Shown here piece after piece: positions 14,394 to 22,654 of a stretch of DNA of 23,490 bases. Each line of letters opens with the position of its first letter. The first letter of the stretch is position 1. Both the position numbers and the translations under genes were made by a program. Under the pieces are notes generated by a model. That model was not told where the DNA came from, did not search any database, and saw nothing but the letters and a program-made list of their open reading frames with translations. Source of the DNA: Bacteroidota bacterium (GTDB taxonomy: Bacteria > Bacteroidota > Ignavibacteria > Ignavibacteriales > Ignavibacteriaceae); NCBI GenBank assembly GCA_023433685.1, contig JAEYUD010000167.1:1-23490 (forward strand), written 5' to 3'.

Positions 14394-16463
14394 CTACTTC
14401 ATTTTTGAGTGAAGGATCACAAAACTTCTCTCCCGGGAGAGATATTTACCCCCCTCAACATACACCCCGGAGCCCGGTTCGTGAAAATCATTAGGGTTCT
14501 CCTGTGCCGTATCCACCACCACTTCCCATTTTTCCATGTTGCTGTAATGCGGCAACTTGAAATCAAGCGACTCCCAGTAACTGTTAATTATGAAGTGGTA
14601 ATATGAATTGTTCCAAAAGTCCTTTAATGTGAAAGAGAGGGTGAGAGAGTGATCACCAAGATCGGGACGGAACGGTTCAATACCGTGAAGGTCCATGATC
14701 GACTCACCAAAATTTCCCCCGTTCATCCACGGGGAACACCACGAGAAAATGTGATGTGACCGGGTAAAATGTATCATACGCTTTGTAAAATGGTGGATAT
14801 CCCGGTGTTTATGGAGGAGCGACCAGTCGAACCAGTTCATCTCATTGTCGTGACAATACGCGTTGTTGTTACCAAGCTGCGTCCTCCGCACTTCATCACC
14901 CATGAGTAGAAGGGGTGCGCCTTGTCCGGTAAAAAGGAAGACTAATAAATTCTTTACTGATCTTTTCCGGATATTTTCGATCCCGGATTTTGAAGTGGGT
15001 CCCTCAACGCCGCAATTCCATGAAAAATTTTCGTTGGCACCGTCACGGTTGTTCTCCCTGTTGGCTTCGTTATGCTTTGTGTTATAAGAGACAAGATCGT
15101 TTAGCGTGAACCCGTCGTGACAGGTAACAAAGTTTATCCCCCGGGCCGGGTTTCGTAATGGATCGGGATAGACATCCGGACTTGCAGCCAGCCTGCGGGC
15201 AACCACAGGAACAAGTCCATTGTCACCCCTTACGAACTTTCTCACATCGTCCCTGAACTTTCCGTTCCATTCCGCCCATTTATATCCGACGAACGATCCC
15301 ACCTGATAAAGCCCGCCCGCGTCCCATGCCTCGGCGATAAGCTTCGTCCTCGCGAGAACCGGGTCAGACTCGATCTGCCAGAGTATCGGGGGGTCTTGAA
15401 GTGGTTCACCATCAGCACCACGTGAGAAGACGGAAGCAAGATCGAACCTGAAACCATCAACGTGCATTTCCGAGACCCAGTATTTCAATGAGTCGATGAT
15501 CAACCTTTTAACCACCGAATTGTTGGCATTCAGGGTGTTCCCGCATCCGGTGTAGTTAGCGTATAGATATTTATTCTCTTCATCCAGAATGTAATAATCA
15601 CTATTCTCAAATCCGCGGAAAGCGAGCATGGGCCCCGTTTCATTCCCTTCGGCGGTGTGATTGAACACCACATCAAGTATCACCTCAATCCCCGCCTTGT
15701 GAAGGGCTTTAACCATGTCACGAAATTCATTTACGGGACCAAGAAGTGAGCCATCAGAGCTGTAACCCCTGTGCGGGGCAAAAAAGGCAAAGGGATTGTA
15801 TCCCCAATAGTTTACTAAAGGGGGTTTCACATCATTAGGATCGAACTGTTGAATTGGTAACAGCTCAACAGCAGTTATTCCAAGATCTTTCAGATATGGT
15901 ATTTTGTCAATCAACCCTCTGAATGTGCCGCGGTGCTCTTCGCTGACTCCGGAGTTGGGGTTGGCAGTAAATCCCTTTACGTGAAGTTCGTAGATCACAG
16001 TTCGTGAATTTTCCACATTGAGAGGCATGTCACCTTCCCAATCGTATTCAGTGGTATCAACCACCACACTCCGCATCGAGCACTCAAGGTTACTTCCCGG
16101 TCTTCGCGCCGCTTCCCTTTTGTACAGGTCATCAGTGATTAGCCTGGAGTATGGGTCTACAAGCACTTTTTCCGGGTCGAAGGTAAGCCCATCGGCCGGT
16201 TTGTATGGCCCATACACCCGGTAAGCGTAAATCTGCCCGGGACCGATCCCCTGCACAAAGCAGTGCCAATAAAAATATGACCTGTTTTGCAGAATGTTCA
16301 ATCTGATGATATCAGAAGGTTTCTTGGCTTCAGGTGACTCGAACAGTAAGAGTTCGACCATGGTGGCATTCCGGGAATAGACGCAAAAGTTAACCCCAGA
16401 CTTGTCGGGGGCTACTGTTGCACCTAAAGGATAACTCTTTCCGGGAAGTACGCGGTGTTGCAT
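14394..16463 (-). CDS. glgX: Glycogen debranching enzyme GlgX
   Basis: Cytosolic isoamylase-type debranching enzyme of 689 aa that cleaves alpha-1,6 branches of (limit-dextrin) glycogen. An N-terminal CBM48 domain (YPLGATVAPDKSGVNFCVYS onwards) precedes the GH13_11 barrel. Conserved regions: VILDVVFNHTAEGN (261-274), DGFRFDLASVF with nucleophile D341, LIAEAWDAGG with acid/base E378, and FVTCHDGFTLNDLVSYN with D450. No signal peptide is present. The start at 16463 is preferred over 16505 because MQHRVLPGKSYPLG is the normal beginning; the longer form would run 41 nt into the upstream gene. The ATG follows the amylase stop codon by one base (TAA-A-ATG), so translation is probably coupled. Confidence 0.93.
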   Translation of the reverse strand: MQHRVLPGKSYPLGATVAPDKSGVNFCVYSRNATMVELLLFESPEAKKPSDIIRLNILQNRSYFYWHCFVQGIGPGQIYAYRVYGPYKPADGLTFDPEKVLVDPYSRLITDDLYKREAARRPGSNLECSMRSVVVDTTEYDWEGDMPLNVENSRTVIYELHVKGFTANPNSGVSEEHRGTFRGLIDKIPYLKDLGITAVELLPIQQFDPNDVKPPLVNYWGYNPFAFFAPHRGYSSDGSLLGPVNEFRDMVKALHKAGIEVILDVVFNHTAEGNETGPMLAFRGFENSDYYILDEENKYLYANYTGCGNTLNANNSVVKRLIIDSLKYWVSEMHVDGFRFDLASVFSRGADGEPLQDPPILWQIESDPVLARTKLIAEAWDAGGLYQVGSFVGYKWAEWNGKFRDDVRKFVRGDNGLVPVVARRLAASPDVYPDPLRNPARGINFVTCHDGFTLNDLVSYNTKHNEANRENNRDGANENFSWNCGVEGPTSKSGIENIRKRSVKNLLVFLFTGQGAPLLLMGDEVRRTQLGNNNAYCHDNEMNWFDWSLLHKHRDIHHFTKRMIHFTRSHHIFSWCSPWMNGGNFGESIMDLHGIEPFRPDLGDHSLTLSFTLKDFWNNSYYHFIINSYWESLDFKLPHYSNMEKWEVVVDTAQENPNDFHEPGSGVYVEGGKYLSRERSFVILHSKMK

Positions 16464-16464
16464 T

Positions 16465-18858
16465 TTATTTTTCCAGGAGGAAAATTTCATAACCCGAAGG
16501 TTCAAGTTTTACCGTCAGATTATTCGCGCGGGGAACGATCCTTTCCTTGGTTAGAGGATTCTCAGCGTACCCGACGTCGTAAAAGGCAGGGAGATTTATC
16601 TCAACCCTCTGTTCCTCCATCGATTTGTTCAGAAGAACCAGAACCCTACCGTTAACATCTGACCTGATGTAACCGAGGACATTCTTTGAAGCAAATACAG
16701 GATAAAGGTCACCATATCTGAGAGCGGATATCTTTTTACGGAGACTTATAAGGTCAGTGACCTCATTTTTGGTTTTCTTCTCAAGGTCGTTCAGTTTGTC
16801 ATCAAAGTACATCATTCTCCTGTTGTCAGGATCAGAGGCACCGGTCATTCCGAACTCGGAGCCGTAGTAGACCACCGGAAGTCCCGGGATGGTCATCATG
16901 TATGCGTAATATAGTTTAAGCTTGTCATAACTTGCGGGATCTTCCACCTTTGGAGGGTTGTTCCACCCCATTTCAGCGGCGCGCCCATCGTTGATCTCAA
17001 GATCACCATCAGCGTAAGCCATGTACCGGATCTTGTCGTGGCTGTCCATGATGTTTCCCATCAGGTGAAGAGGTCCATAAACCTCTGAGGTTTTCTCAAG
17101 TTCTGTCGCGATCAACTCCATCGAGGCCTCCTTGTTAAGGAATGCCACGATCGCCACATCGAACAGGTTGAAATTGAACTGGGAGCTTAACTGTCCATTG
17201 TTCACATAAGAAGATATCATTGCATAGTCGCCGAAAGTTTCACCGATCTGATACACTTCAATATCCCGTTTCCCCGCGAAATGTTTTTTGATCTTGGCTG
17301 TGAGAACACGCCAGAACTCGTTGGGCACGTGCTTAACAGCGTCGTGTCTGAAACCATCCGCGCCGGTCTGCTCAAGCCACCAAATGGCATTGTCGCTCAC
17401 GGCATTGAGGGCTTTCTTTGATTTGGTAAAATCGAATGACGGGATGTAAGGCTCGAACCATGTGGTGAGTCTGTACTCATCCCAAAGGCGCAGGTTTTTC
17501 CTTCCATCGGGAAGATCGAGTGTACCGAACCAGTCAGGGTGCTGTTTGAACCAGGGGTGTTCCTGATGAACGTGATGCGAAACGAAATCGAGGAGAACTT
17601 TTATCCCTTTTTTGTGGGCGGTTTTAACGAGTTCTTTCAGTTTTGCCATTGAACCGAACTGTTCTTCAACTTTTGTGTCACTTATGGGCCAATATCCGTG
17701 ATAGCCGGTATACCACCTGTTGGGTGCCGGGTATTCCCTCCATGGGGTCTGAGGGTTATCATTAACCGGGGATATCCAGAGTGTGTTGATACCCAGTTTG
17801 TCGAAGAAACCATCATTAAGTTTGTTGATAATTCCCTGGAAGTCACCCCCCTGATAATTTGCTGGCTTGAAAACCGAGTCATGTACCACAGGTTTGTTTA
17901 TCGACTTGTCGCCGTCATTGAATCTGTCGGTCACTAACGAGTAGATTATCCCGTCATACCAGCTAAACTTCCCCTTTCCGGCGGGCTCACCGTTCTGAAG
18001 GAAGATGTATTGCCAGTTGCTTTTCTGCCCCTCTTTTGTGACAGCGAGGCGTAAAAGTTTATCTCCTTTCATCCCGAATCTTGGGAGGGTGACCTTGATT
18101 ACTCCTTTTTCAATCGAAATTTCTGAATCTTTCAGGAGCTCGTTGTTCAGCAACGCTGTCACTTCACCTGACTCAACCGGGAGGGGCTGACCATCTTTTT
18201 CGAGAATGAAGTGGTACATTCTGAAAGATTTCGACTCTTTCATACCGAGATTGTGGAGGAATACCTTGCTCTTGAAGGGTTTCTCAATGATGATAACGGA
18301 GTTGTACGCCCCCATACCGTTGGGAACGGAATCCTTGTTTGAATGATCGACTATCTCTTCACCGTCGCCGAAGAATTTGTACTCATACCTCCCCGGTTCA
18401 ACAGGGATGGCGAGCTCGTAAACCCCGTCGCCGTCAGGATCAGTCATCGGATCATATTGCCTGTTCCAGGCATTGAACTGCCCGATAACTGTGAGGTGCT
18501 TGTATTTTTTCGCCGGTTTGAACTTAAAAGTATGAAAACGCTGCTTCCCCGCTACCACAGGTATCTGATACTTTGTTTTGTTGTACTCGAAAGGAAGAAG
18601 GGTTATCCCCTCAAAGTCTGATGTAGAGGTAACCTTAAGAATGCTGTCTTTCGCGCTATACTCAACCTTGAGGAACTGATTCCCGCCGAATTTTATCTTA
18701 TAGTCTTTAGCGTAATAAATATCGGATATTCTGAACTCGCCGGTTTTACCTGATACGAGCCGCAGTGGTTTTATTATGTCAGTGATATTTTGTGTATAGC
18801 CGTAACTTCCGCACAGTAAAGCAATTACTACTGCTTTTACCACGAATCCTTTTAGCAT
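16465..18858 (-). CDS. Secreted GH13 alpha-amylase with glycogen-binding domain
   Basis: Exported GH13 enzyme of 797 aa expected to hydrolyse alpha-1,4-glucans. The signal peptide is MLKGFVVKAVVIALLCGSYG. An immunoglobulin-like N-terminal part follows, then an AMPK/CBM48-type glycogen-binding domain (HLTVIGQFNAWNR to YEYKFFGDGEEIVDH, about 120-195), and the barrel from about 300. Catalytic regions: VLLDFVSHHVHQEHPWF (unusual SHH in place of the usual NH), GADGFRHDAVKHV with nucleophile D506, YQIGETFGD with acid E540, and GNIMDSHDKIR with D608. The architecture resembles neopullulanase/cyclomaltodextrinase-like and Bacteroidota periplasmic amylases (SusA-like). GGAGG at 18866-18870 lies 7 nt before the ATG at 18858 and decides that start over the GTG at 18861. 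The next gene is glgX, one base after its stop. Confidence 0.92.
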   Translation of the reverse strand: MLKGFVVKAVVIALLCGSYGYTQNITDIIKPLRLVSGKTGEFRISDIYYAKDYKIKFGGNQFLKVEYSAKDSILKVTSTSDFEGITLLPFEYNKTKYQIPVVAGKQRFHTFKFKPAKKYKHLTVIGQFNAWNRQYDPMTDPDGDGVYELAIPVEPGRYEYKFFGDGEEIVDHSNKDSVPNGMGAYNSVIIIEKPFKSKVFLHNLGMKESKSFRMYHFILEKDGQPLPVESGEVTALLNNELLKDSEISIEKGVIKVTLPRFGMKGDKLLRLAVTKEGQKSNWQYIFLQNGEPAGKGKFSWYDGIIYSLVTDRFNDGDKSINKPVVHDSVFKPANYQGGDFQGIINKLNDGFFDKLGINTLWISPVNDNPQTPWREYPAPNRWYTGYHGYWPISDTKVEEQFGSMAKLKELVKTAHKKGIKVLLDFVSHHVHQEHPWFKQHPDWFGTLDLPDGRKNLRLWDEYRLTTWFEPYIPSFDFTKSKKALNAVSDNAIWWLEQTGADGFRHDAVKHVPNEFWRVLTAKIKKHFAGKRDIEVYQIGETFGDYAMISSYVNNGQLSSQFNFNLFDVAIVAFLNKEASMELIATELEKTSEVYGPLHLMGNIMDSHDKIRYMAYADGDLEINDGRAAEMGWNNPPKVEDPASYDKLKLYYAYMMTIPGLPVVYYGSEFGMTGASDPDNRRMMYFDDKLNDLEKKTKNEVTDLISLRKKISALRYGDLYPVFASKNVLGYIRSDVNGRVLVLLNKSMEEQRVEINLPAFYDVGYAENPLTKERIVPRANNLTVKLEPSGYEIFLLEK

Positions 18859-18965
18859 CACGAATCCTCCATGATATGTTAAATGGCAGGGAAAATTTTT
18901 AATTCGATCTGTTAAGATAAACGACAGGAGTGAATTTCAGAGAGTGGAAATGAAGGGGTAAGCCA

Positions 18966-19003
18966 TAAATAAAAACGCCCGCCACTCCGAAGAGCAAACG
19001 GGC
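18966..19003 (-). terminator. Strong Rho-independent terminator
   Basis: On the minus strand the transcript would fold as GCCCG-UUUG-CUC-UUCG-GAG-UGG-CGGGC with a UUCG tetraloop and then GUUUUUAUUUAU. GCCCG and CGGGC (18977-18981 and 18999-19003) form the base and G-U pairs close most of the middle. It ends transcription coming from upstream on the minus strand and isolates the amylase gene, whose ATG is about 105 nt further on. Confidence 0.8.
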
Positions 19004-19070
19004 AAGGTTTAGGTTAGTGAGGGTACACAATACTTACACGGCCCGAAGGGCAGTGAACCAACAAAATTTT

Positions 19071-19334
19071 CTAAATATCGGGATCAGTAGCGAAGAAGAG
19101 ATCAATACCGGGCTTGTCACTCCAGGAACCTTCATGGTTCCGGCACAGAAAAAACCGGTGCAATTTGCTTTCAGTTTTTTCGATTAACGCAAAGACAAAA
19201 CACAACACTCCGTTACTGTATATTACCAGCGTTCCGTTGTTCGTGTGTACTCTTTCTGTTTCCTTATATCCTGAAATGATGAGTTGCTCACAAAAGTAAG
19301 TGCCTACCGAAACCTCGGCAGTCTCCAGGATCAT
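19071..19334 (-). CDS. Doubtful 87-aa hypothetical protein
   Basis: Open frame of 87 aa without recognised domain, signal peptide or membrane helix. It has four cysteines (including CEQL, VLCF, FLCR) and a mixed composition that does not look repeat-derived. A strong terminator lies 67 nt after its stop in the same direction, which argues for a transcript here, although that transcript could be the tail of the P450-to-SixA run. No good ribosome site precedes the ATG (only TTGGGTAA). It could also be non-coding. Confidence 0.4.
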   Translation of the reverse strand: MILETAEVSVGTYFCEQLIISGYKETERVHTNNGTLVIYSNGVLCFVFALIEKTESKLHRFFLCRNHEGSWSDKPGIDLFFATDPDI

Positions 19335-19470
19335 TTACCCAATTTTGCATTCTTTATTAAACACAAGCCTCCCCGCCTGGTTAATAACATTTCCCAAAAA
19401 ATCAACTAATTCTTCCCGGTGAGTAACTCACATTATCCGGAAAAAATCCAAAAGTGGACTCACAAAAAAT

Positions 19471-19528
19471 AAATATTTTTTTAAATAAACAAACGCTGCA
19501 AAATATTTTTTTAAATAAACAAACGCTG
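19471..19528. repeat. Perfect 28-bp tandem repeat, 30-bp period
   Basis: The sequence beginning AAATATTTTTTTAAATAAAC and ending AAACGCTG occurs at 19471-19498 and again at 19501-19528 without any difference; the two spacer bases are CA. It is AT-rich and lies in the intergenic region downstream of the SixA-like gene. A recent duplication is the simplest explanation. Confidence 0.85.
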
Positions 19529-19576
19529 ATTGAGACAATTATCACACCAGCGCCTGATTTTACGCGGTTCTTTCGT

Positions 19577-20086
19577 CTACTTTAAATCTTTTTTTGGAGT
19601 GAGTATTGTCTTAAGCATGAAAGCGCCGGGTCCCGACTGATCCCACCCCGTATAGAGTTCGAGTCTTGCAACCGCGCATGTGGGCATCTCAGGCACATTC
19701 AAAAAATTGCCCGCCAGTCTCCCCAGAAATTGAGATATCCCCGGGTTGTGCGAGACAATTAAAACGGTGTTTTTCTCTTCCGGCAGCTCCTCTGTTAAAT
19801 CAAGCATGGTATCAACACGGGGGAGGTAGAGTTCTGAATGGAAAACGATCTTGTCAGTGTCATAACCGGTTTCAGCCGCGACAGCTTCGGCGGTCATTTT
19901 AGCTCTTACCGCGGTGCTGCAGAGAATAAGATCGGGGATCAAACCGAGTTCAACCAAGTGTTTCCCCATTTTGGGGGCGTCTTTCTCACCCCTGGCGTTC
20001 AAAGGTCTTTCATGATCCACGAGAGACTGGTCATCCCAGTCAGATTTTGCGTGCCTCATAAGCAACAATGTTTTCATTTTACTCAT
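19577..20086 (-). CDS. SixA-type phosphohistidine phosphatase
   Basis: Cytosolic protein of 169 aa in the histidine phosphatase (RHG) superfamily, SixA group. The RHG motif is LLLMRHAKSDW (R11, H12 nucleophile). ERPLNARG follows with R32, a second conserved Arg is in CSTAVRAKMTAE (R61), and the second catalytic His is in IVSHNPGIS (H113). Size and the MRHAKS...ERPL.ARG layout match SixA of E. coli, which removes phosphate from His-containing phosphotransfer domains; other members act on small molecules, so the substrate is open. The ATG overlaps the TGA of the HD-PycTM gene (ATGA, 4 nt), indicating translational coupling. A second Met (M4) is also a possible start. Confidence 0.88.
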   Translation of the reverse strand: MSKMKTLLLMRHAKSDWDDQSLVDHERPLNARGEKDAPKMGKHLVELGLIPDLILCSTAVRAKMTAEAVAAETGYDTDKIVFHSELYLPRVDTMLDLTEELPEEKNTVLIVSHNPGISQFLGRLAGNFLNVPEMPTCAVARLELYTGWDQSGPGAFMLKTILTPKKDLK

Positions 20087-21366
20087 CCTGTAATTATTGC
20101 GATAATAAAAGATATGACGGAGATCAGAATCCCAATCCCGAACACGTCATACGAGTATCTAATGTATTTATATTTCTTTTCGAGAACCGTGCCAAGATAA
20201 TATATGTCCCTGATCATGCTTCCGTAAAGGTATTCTGCATCCATCATCAGTTTTTCCATACCGAAAGTGTAATCTTCAAGAGACATATTGTGAAAATTGC
20301 CGAAGAAAAGGAGATTCCCCTTTTTGTTCTCGATATCCTCTCTTGAGACCACCCCTTCTGTAACGTTCGGTCTGCTGCTGAGAATCGCGAACGCGAGTGA
20401 GATCATGCAGATCAGAAGGATGACCACTGTGGGGGCTGTAAGATGAGGAAATGCTGCCAGCCTGCCGACAAGAGTGCTGATTAGAATCGAGATCAGGATC
20501 GAATTGACCGATATCATCATGTTCGCTTTCCGGTCGGCGTTCGCGCTCAGATCTATGTGTGTCCGGGTGATATTCCTGAAAAGGGTTTCCACTCCTCGCG
20601 CGGTGCTTTTTTGTTCCAGCGATTTTGCCTTCAGATTCCGCCGGTCGTTCGCGGCTGTCGGTTCCGGTATTACTCTTCCAGCAACGCCCGCCAGACCTTT
20701 TGAACCATTCTCAACCACTTTTGCGGTTTCAGAAGCAGCCTTTTCCATCTCCCGGATCGCCGCGGCTGCAAGCAGTTCCTTCAGAAGGCCCTCCTGTTTT
20801 TTCAGATTCTCATCTTTCCTGGTGCCAAATCTCTCTTTTGCAAACTTAGTGTGAAAAACCGCTGATTTCAGAAAACGGATATTTTCCACTGTCCATTCCT
20901 GATCGGTGAGTTCCTTCCTTCTGATCCACTCAACTTCCTTTTTTAAGATGGCGGTCTTTTTCTTGTAACCCTTTTTGCCGGTATGAAGAATGTCTGCATC
21001 ACGGATTATTGCTTCAGCGGTATTCTGAGGAGCAACCCCGTGAGAGGTAGACATGATCAGCGCCTCAACTGCTGCTGTTCTTTCGGAGGAGAAGCCATTA
21101 CTGTGAAGGAATTCATTGGCGATCCTGCAACTCTCCTTCTCATGCCCCTCGATGGTCACGGTGTATCCGCAATCATGAAAAAGTGCCGCGAGCATTATAT
21201 TCTCAGAAGTCAGGTCATCCACTTTGATATTTTCGAGAAGCAGGGCACAGTTCGCGGCAACATCAAGGGTGTGATCGAGGTTATGGTAAACCATCGCGGG
21301 GTCGAGCCGCTCCGGAAGTGTCTCTTTAATGAAGGATTCTGCCTTCAGCACAAGTTCGGTTGTCAT
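20083..21366 (-). CDS. HD-domain / Pycsar-effector-like (PycTM, DUF5706) fusion protein
   Basis: Inner-membrane protein of 427 aa. Residues 15-195 are an HD phosphohydrolase domain: YHNLDHTLDV (H28, H32), AALFHDCGY (H64, D65), TSHG (H109) and IIRDADILH (D123/D125), a set able to bind metal and hydrolyse phosphoesters such as cyclic nucleotides. A helical linker (about 195-260) leads to a PycTM/DUF5706 region: THIDLSANADRKANMMISVN, then membrane helices at about 284-303, 312-330 and 408-426. PycTM proteins are the membrane effectors of Pycsar anti-phage systems, triggered by cCMP or cUMP. Here no cyclase gene (PycC) is in the window and the HD domain replaces the usual separate arrangement; similar HD-PycTM proteins are known in Bacteroidota but their role is unsettled. 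It is 31 nt after the CFA-like gene and overlaps the SixA gene by 4 nt. Confidence 0.85.
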   Translation of the reverse strand: MTTELVLKAESFIKETLPERLDPAMVYHNLDHTLDVAANCALLLENIKVDDLTSENIMLAALFHDCGYTVTIEGHEKESCRIANEFLHSNGFSSERTAAVEALIMSTSHGVAPQNTAEAIIRDADILHTGKKGYKKKTAILKKEVEWIRRKELTDQEWTVENIRFLKSAVFHTKFAKERFGTRKDENLKKQEGLLKELLAAAAIREMEKAASETAKVVENGSKGLAGVAGRVIPEPTAANDRRNLKAKSLEQKSTARGVETLFRNITRTHIDLSANADRKANMMISVNSILISILISTLVGRLAAFPHLTAPTVVILLICMISLAFAILSSRPNVTEGVVSREDIENKKGNLLFFGNFHNMSLEDYTFGMEKLMMDAEYLYGSMIRDIYYLGTVLEKKYKYIRYSYDVFGIGILISVISFIIAIITG

Positions 21367-21397
21367 CTTTTATAATGTTTTATCAAATAATTTTATG

Positions 21398-22654
21398 TTA
21401 ATACCATCTCGTCAGCGGTGGGAAATCACCTTTCCCTTCTGTGTTCCTCAGGATGAAGTGGTACAGGTTTATCATGTTTGAATAAAAACCATAAGCCATT
21501 AATGCCATGCTCAGCCTGTAAACCCTGTACATAACCTCTCCGGTTACAGAAGCAATTTCATTATGGTTCGCCTCGATCCGCTTCAGCCAGTGTCTCGCGG
21601 TGAGTTCATAATGTTGCCGGAGGTCTTCAACATCACAGACCTCAAAACCGGTGGTTTCTGCTATTCTAAGATACTCACCAATTGGCGAAAGATCATAGTC
21701 GGGCATGAAATATTTTGGCGCGAATACCGGACCCCGGTAGTTACCCTTGGCAGCGTTATTGGTAACACCAAGCTGGAATGACAATCCCCCCGGCTTAAGG
21801 AGGTTTTTAATAACCCCGAAATACTCCGGCAGCGAATTGTAGCCGATGTGGTGCAGCATCTCCACGGAAGATATCTTGTCGAATTTCTGACCTGAAAGCG
21901 ACCTTACATCCCTCACTTCAACCCGACATTTACCCTCGAACCCCAATTCGCTTATTCGCCTGTTGGCATGGGCCGCCTGATTCTTGCTTAAGGTTACCCC
22001 GGTTGCATCAACCCCGTAATTTTTCGCGGCATGGATCACGAGGGCACCCCATCCGCACCCCGCGTCGAGCAGTTTTTCACCCGGTTTAAGGTCAAGTTTC
22101 TTGCAAATGTAGTCAAGTTTGTCCAACTGTGCCTGTTCAAGCGTGGTTTCACGGGTTTTGAACCAGGCACAAGAGTAAACCATTTCAGGATCAAGCCAGA
22201 GCCTGTAAAGATCATCCGACATGTCGTAATGGTATGATACGGCCTCTTTATCCCTCTCGATTGAGTGGATATCCCCGGTGAGTTTCGCAGTAAAATTTTT
22301 ATCTTTTTTTCGTTTTGATCCGGGGAGTGAAATAACACGGGTGAGCAGTTTTAACAGTTCACTTTTCGATCTTTTCATTCCGGCAAGTTCGTAGGCGGTT
22401 TCGAACACAGCAAACATGTCACCTTCGATCTCAAACTCATCGAAGAGGTATGCTTCGGTGGCGTTAAGTTCGGTGGGGGGAAAGATCGTGTTCCTGATCG
22501 CCCCGGGTGAACGAAGCACAAGTGTAAAGCCGGGTTCACCCCCCGAGGGGACTGACCACTCTTCACCATCCCAAAAACGGACTCTAAATCCGTTCTTCAG
22601 ACCGTAACCTGCCGTAAGTGAAATGAATTGCCTGACCTTTTCTTTCGGCTCCAT
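21398..22654 (-). CDS. Cyclopropane-fatty-acyl-phospholipid synthase-like methyltransferase
   Basis: SAM-dependent methyltransferase of 418 aa in the CFA synthase/mycolic acid methyltransferase family, acting on membrane or lipid-bound unsaturated acyl chains. The N-terminal 130 residues are the lipid-binding part of bacterial CFA synthases. The core starts at VSYHYDMSDDLYRLWLDPEM, with YSCAWF (C162), SAM motif LLDAGCGWGALV (196-206), VEMLHHIGY (E265) and HYELTARHWLKRIEAN (Y349). Against E. coli Cfa and CmaA1, the bicarbonate ligand motif His-x-Ile appears as Leu-Gly-Val in LSFQLGVTNN (291-300), so chemistry other than classical cyclopropanation is possible. Its ATG shares one base with the P450 stop (TAATG), a sign of coupled translation. 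Confidence 0.88.
   Translation of the reverse strand: MEPKEKVRQFISLTAGYGLKNGFRVRFWDGEEWSVPSGGEPGFTLVLRSPGAIRNTIFPPTELNATEAYLFDEFEIEGDMFAVFETAYELAGMKRSKSELLKLLTRVISLPGSKRKKDKNFTAKLTGDIHSIERDKEAVSYHYDMSDDLYRLWLDPEMVYSCAWFKTRETTLEQAQLDKLDYICKKLDLKPGEKLLDAGCGWGALVIHAAKNYGVDATGVTLSKNQAAHANRRISELGFEGKCRVEVRDVRSLSGQKFDKISSVEMLHHIGYNSLPEYFGVIKNLLKPGGLSFQLGVTNNAAKGNYRGPVFAPKYFMPDYDLSPIGEYLRIAETTGFEVCDVEDLRQHYELTARHWLKRIEANHNEIASVTGEVMYRVYRLSMALMAYGFYSNMINLYHFILRNTEGKGDFPPLTRWY

Larger units (their letters stand above)
18859..19576. other. Long intergenic region between amylase and SixA-like gene
   Basis: About 715 bp. From left to right it holds the leader of the amylase gene with its GGAGG site, a strong terminator (18966-19003), a doubtful 87-aa frame (19071-19334, minus), an inverted repeat GTGAGT-A-ACTCAC (19419-19431), and a perfect tandem repeat (19471-19528). 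I see no RNA gene. The amylase promoter could not be placed. Confidence 0.6.

Noticed and set aside
16464..16505. 14-residue N-terminal extension of GlgX
   Set aside because: It overlaps the amylase C-terminus and is absent from the usual GlgX start; the ATG at 16463 sits one base after the amylase stop.
19471..19528. Possible two-unit CRISPR
   Set aside because: The spacer would be only 2 bp and no Cas gene is present.
20474..21375. Plus-strand open frames opposite the HD-PycTM gene
   Set aside because: They are antisense shadows; the minus-strand frame carries clear HD and PycTM motifs and overlaps its neighbour in a coupled way.
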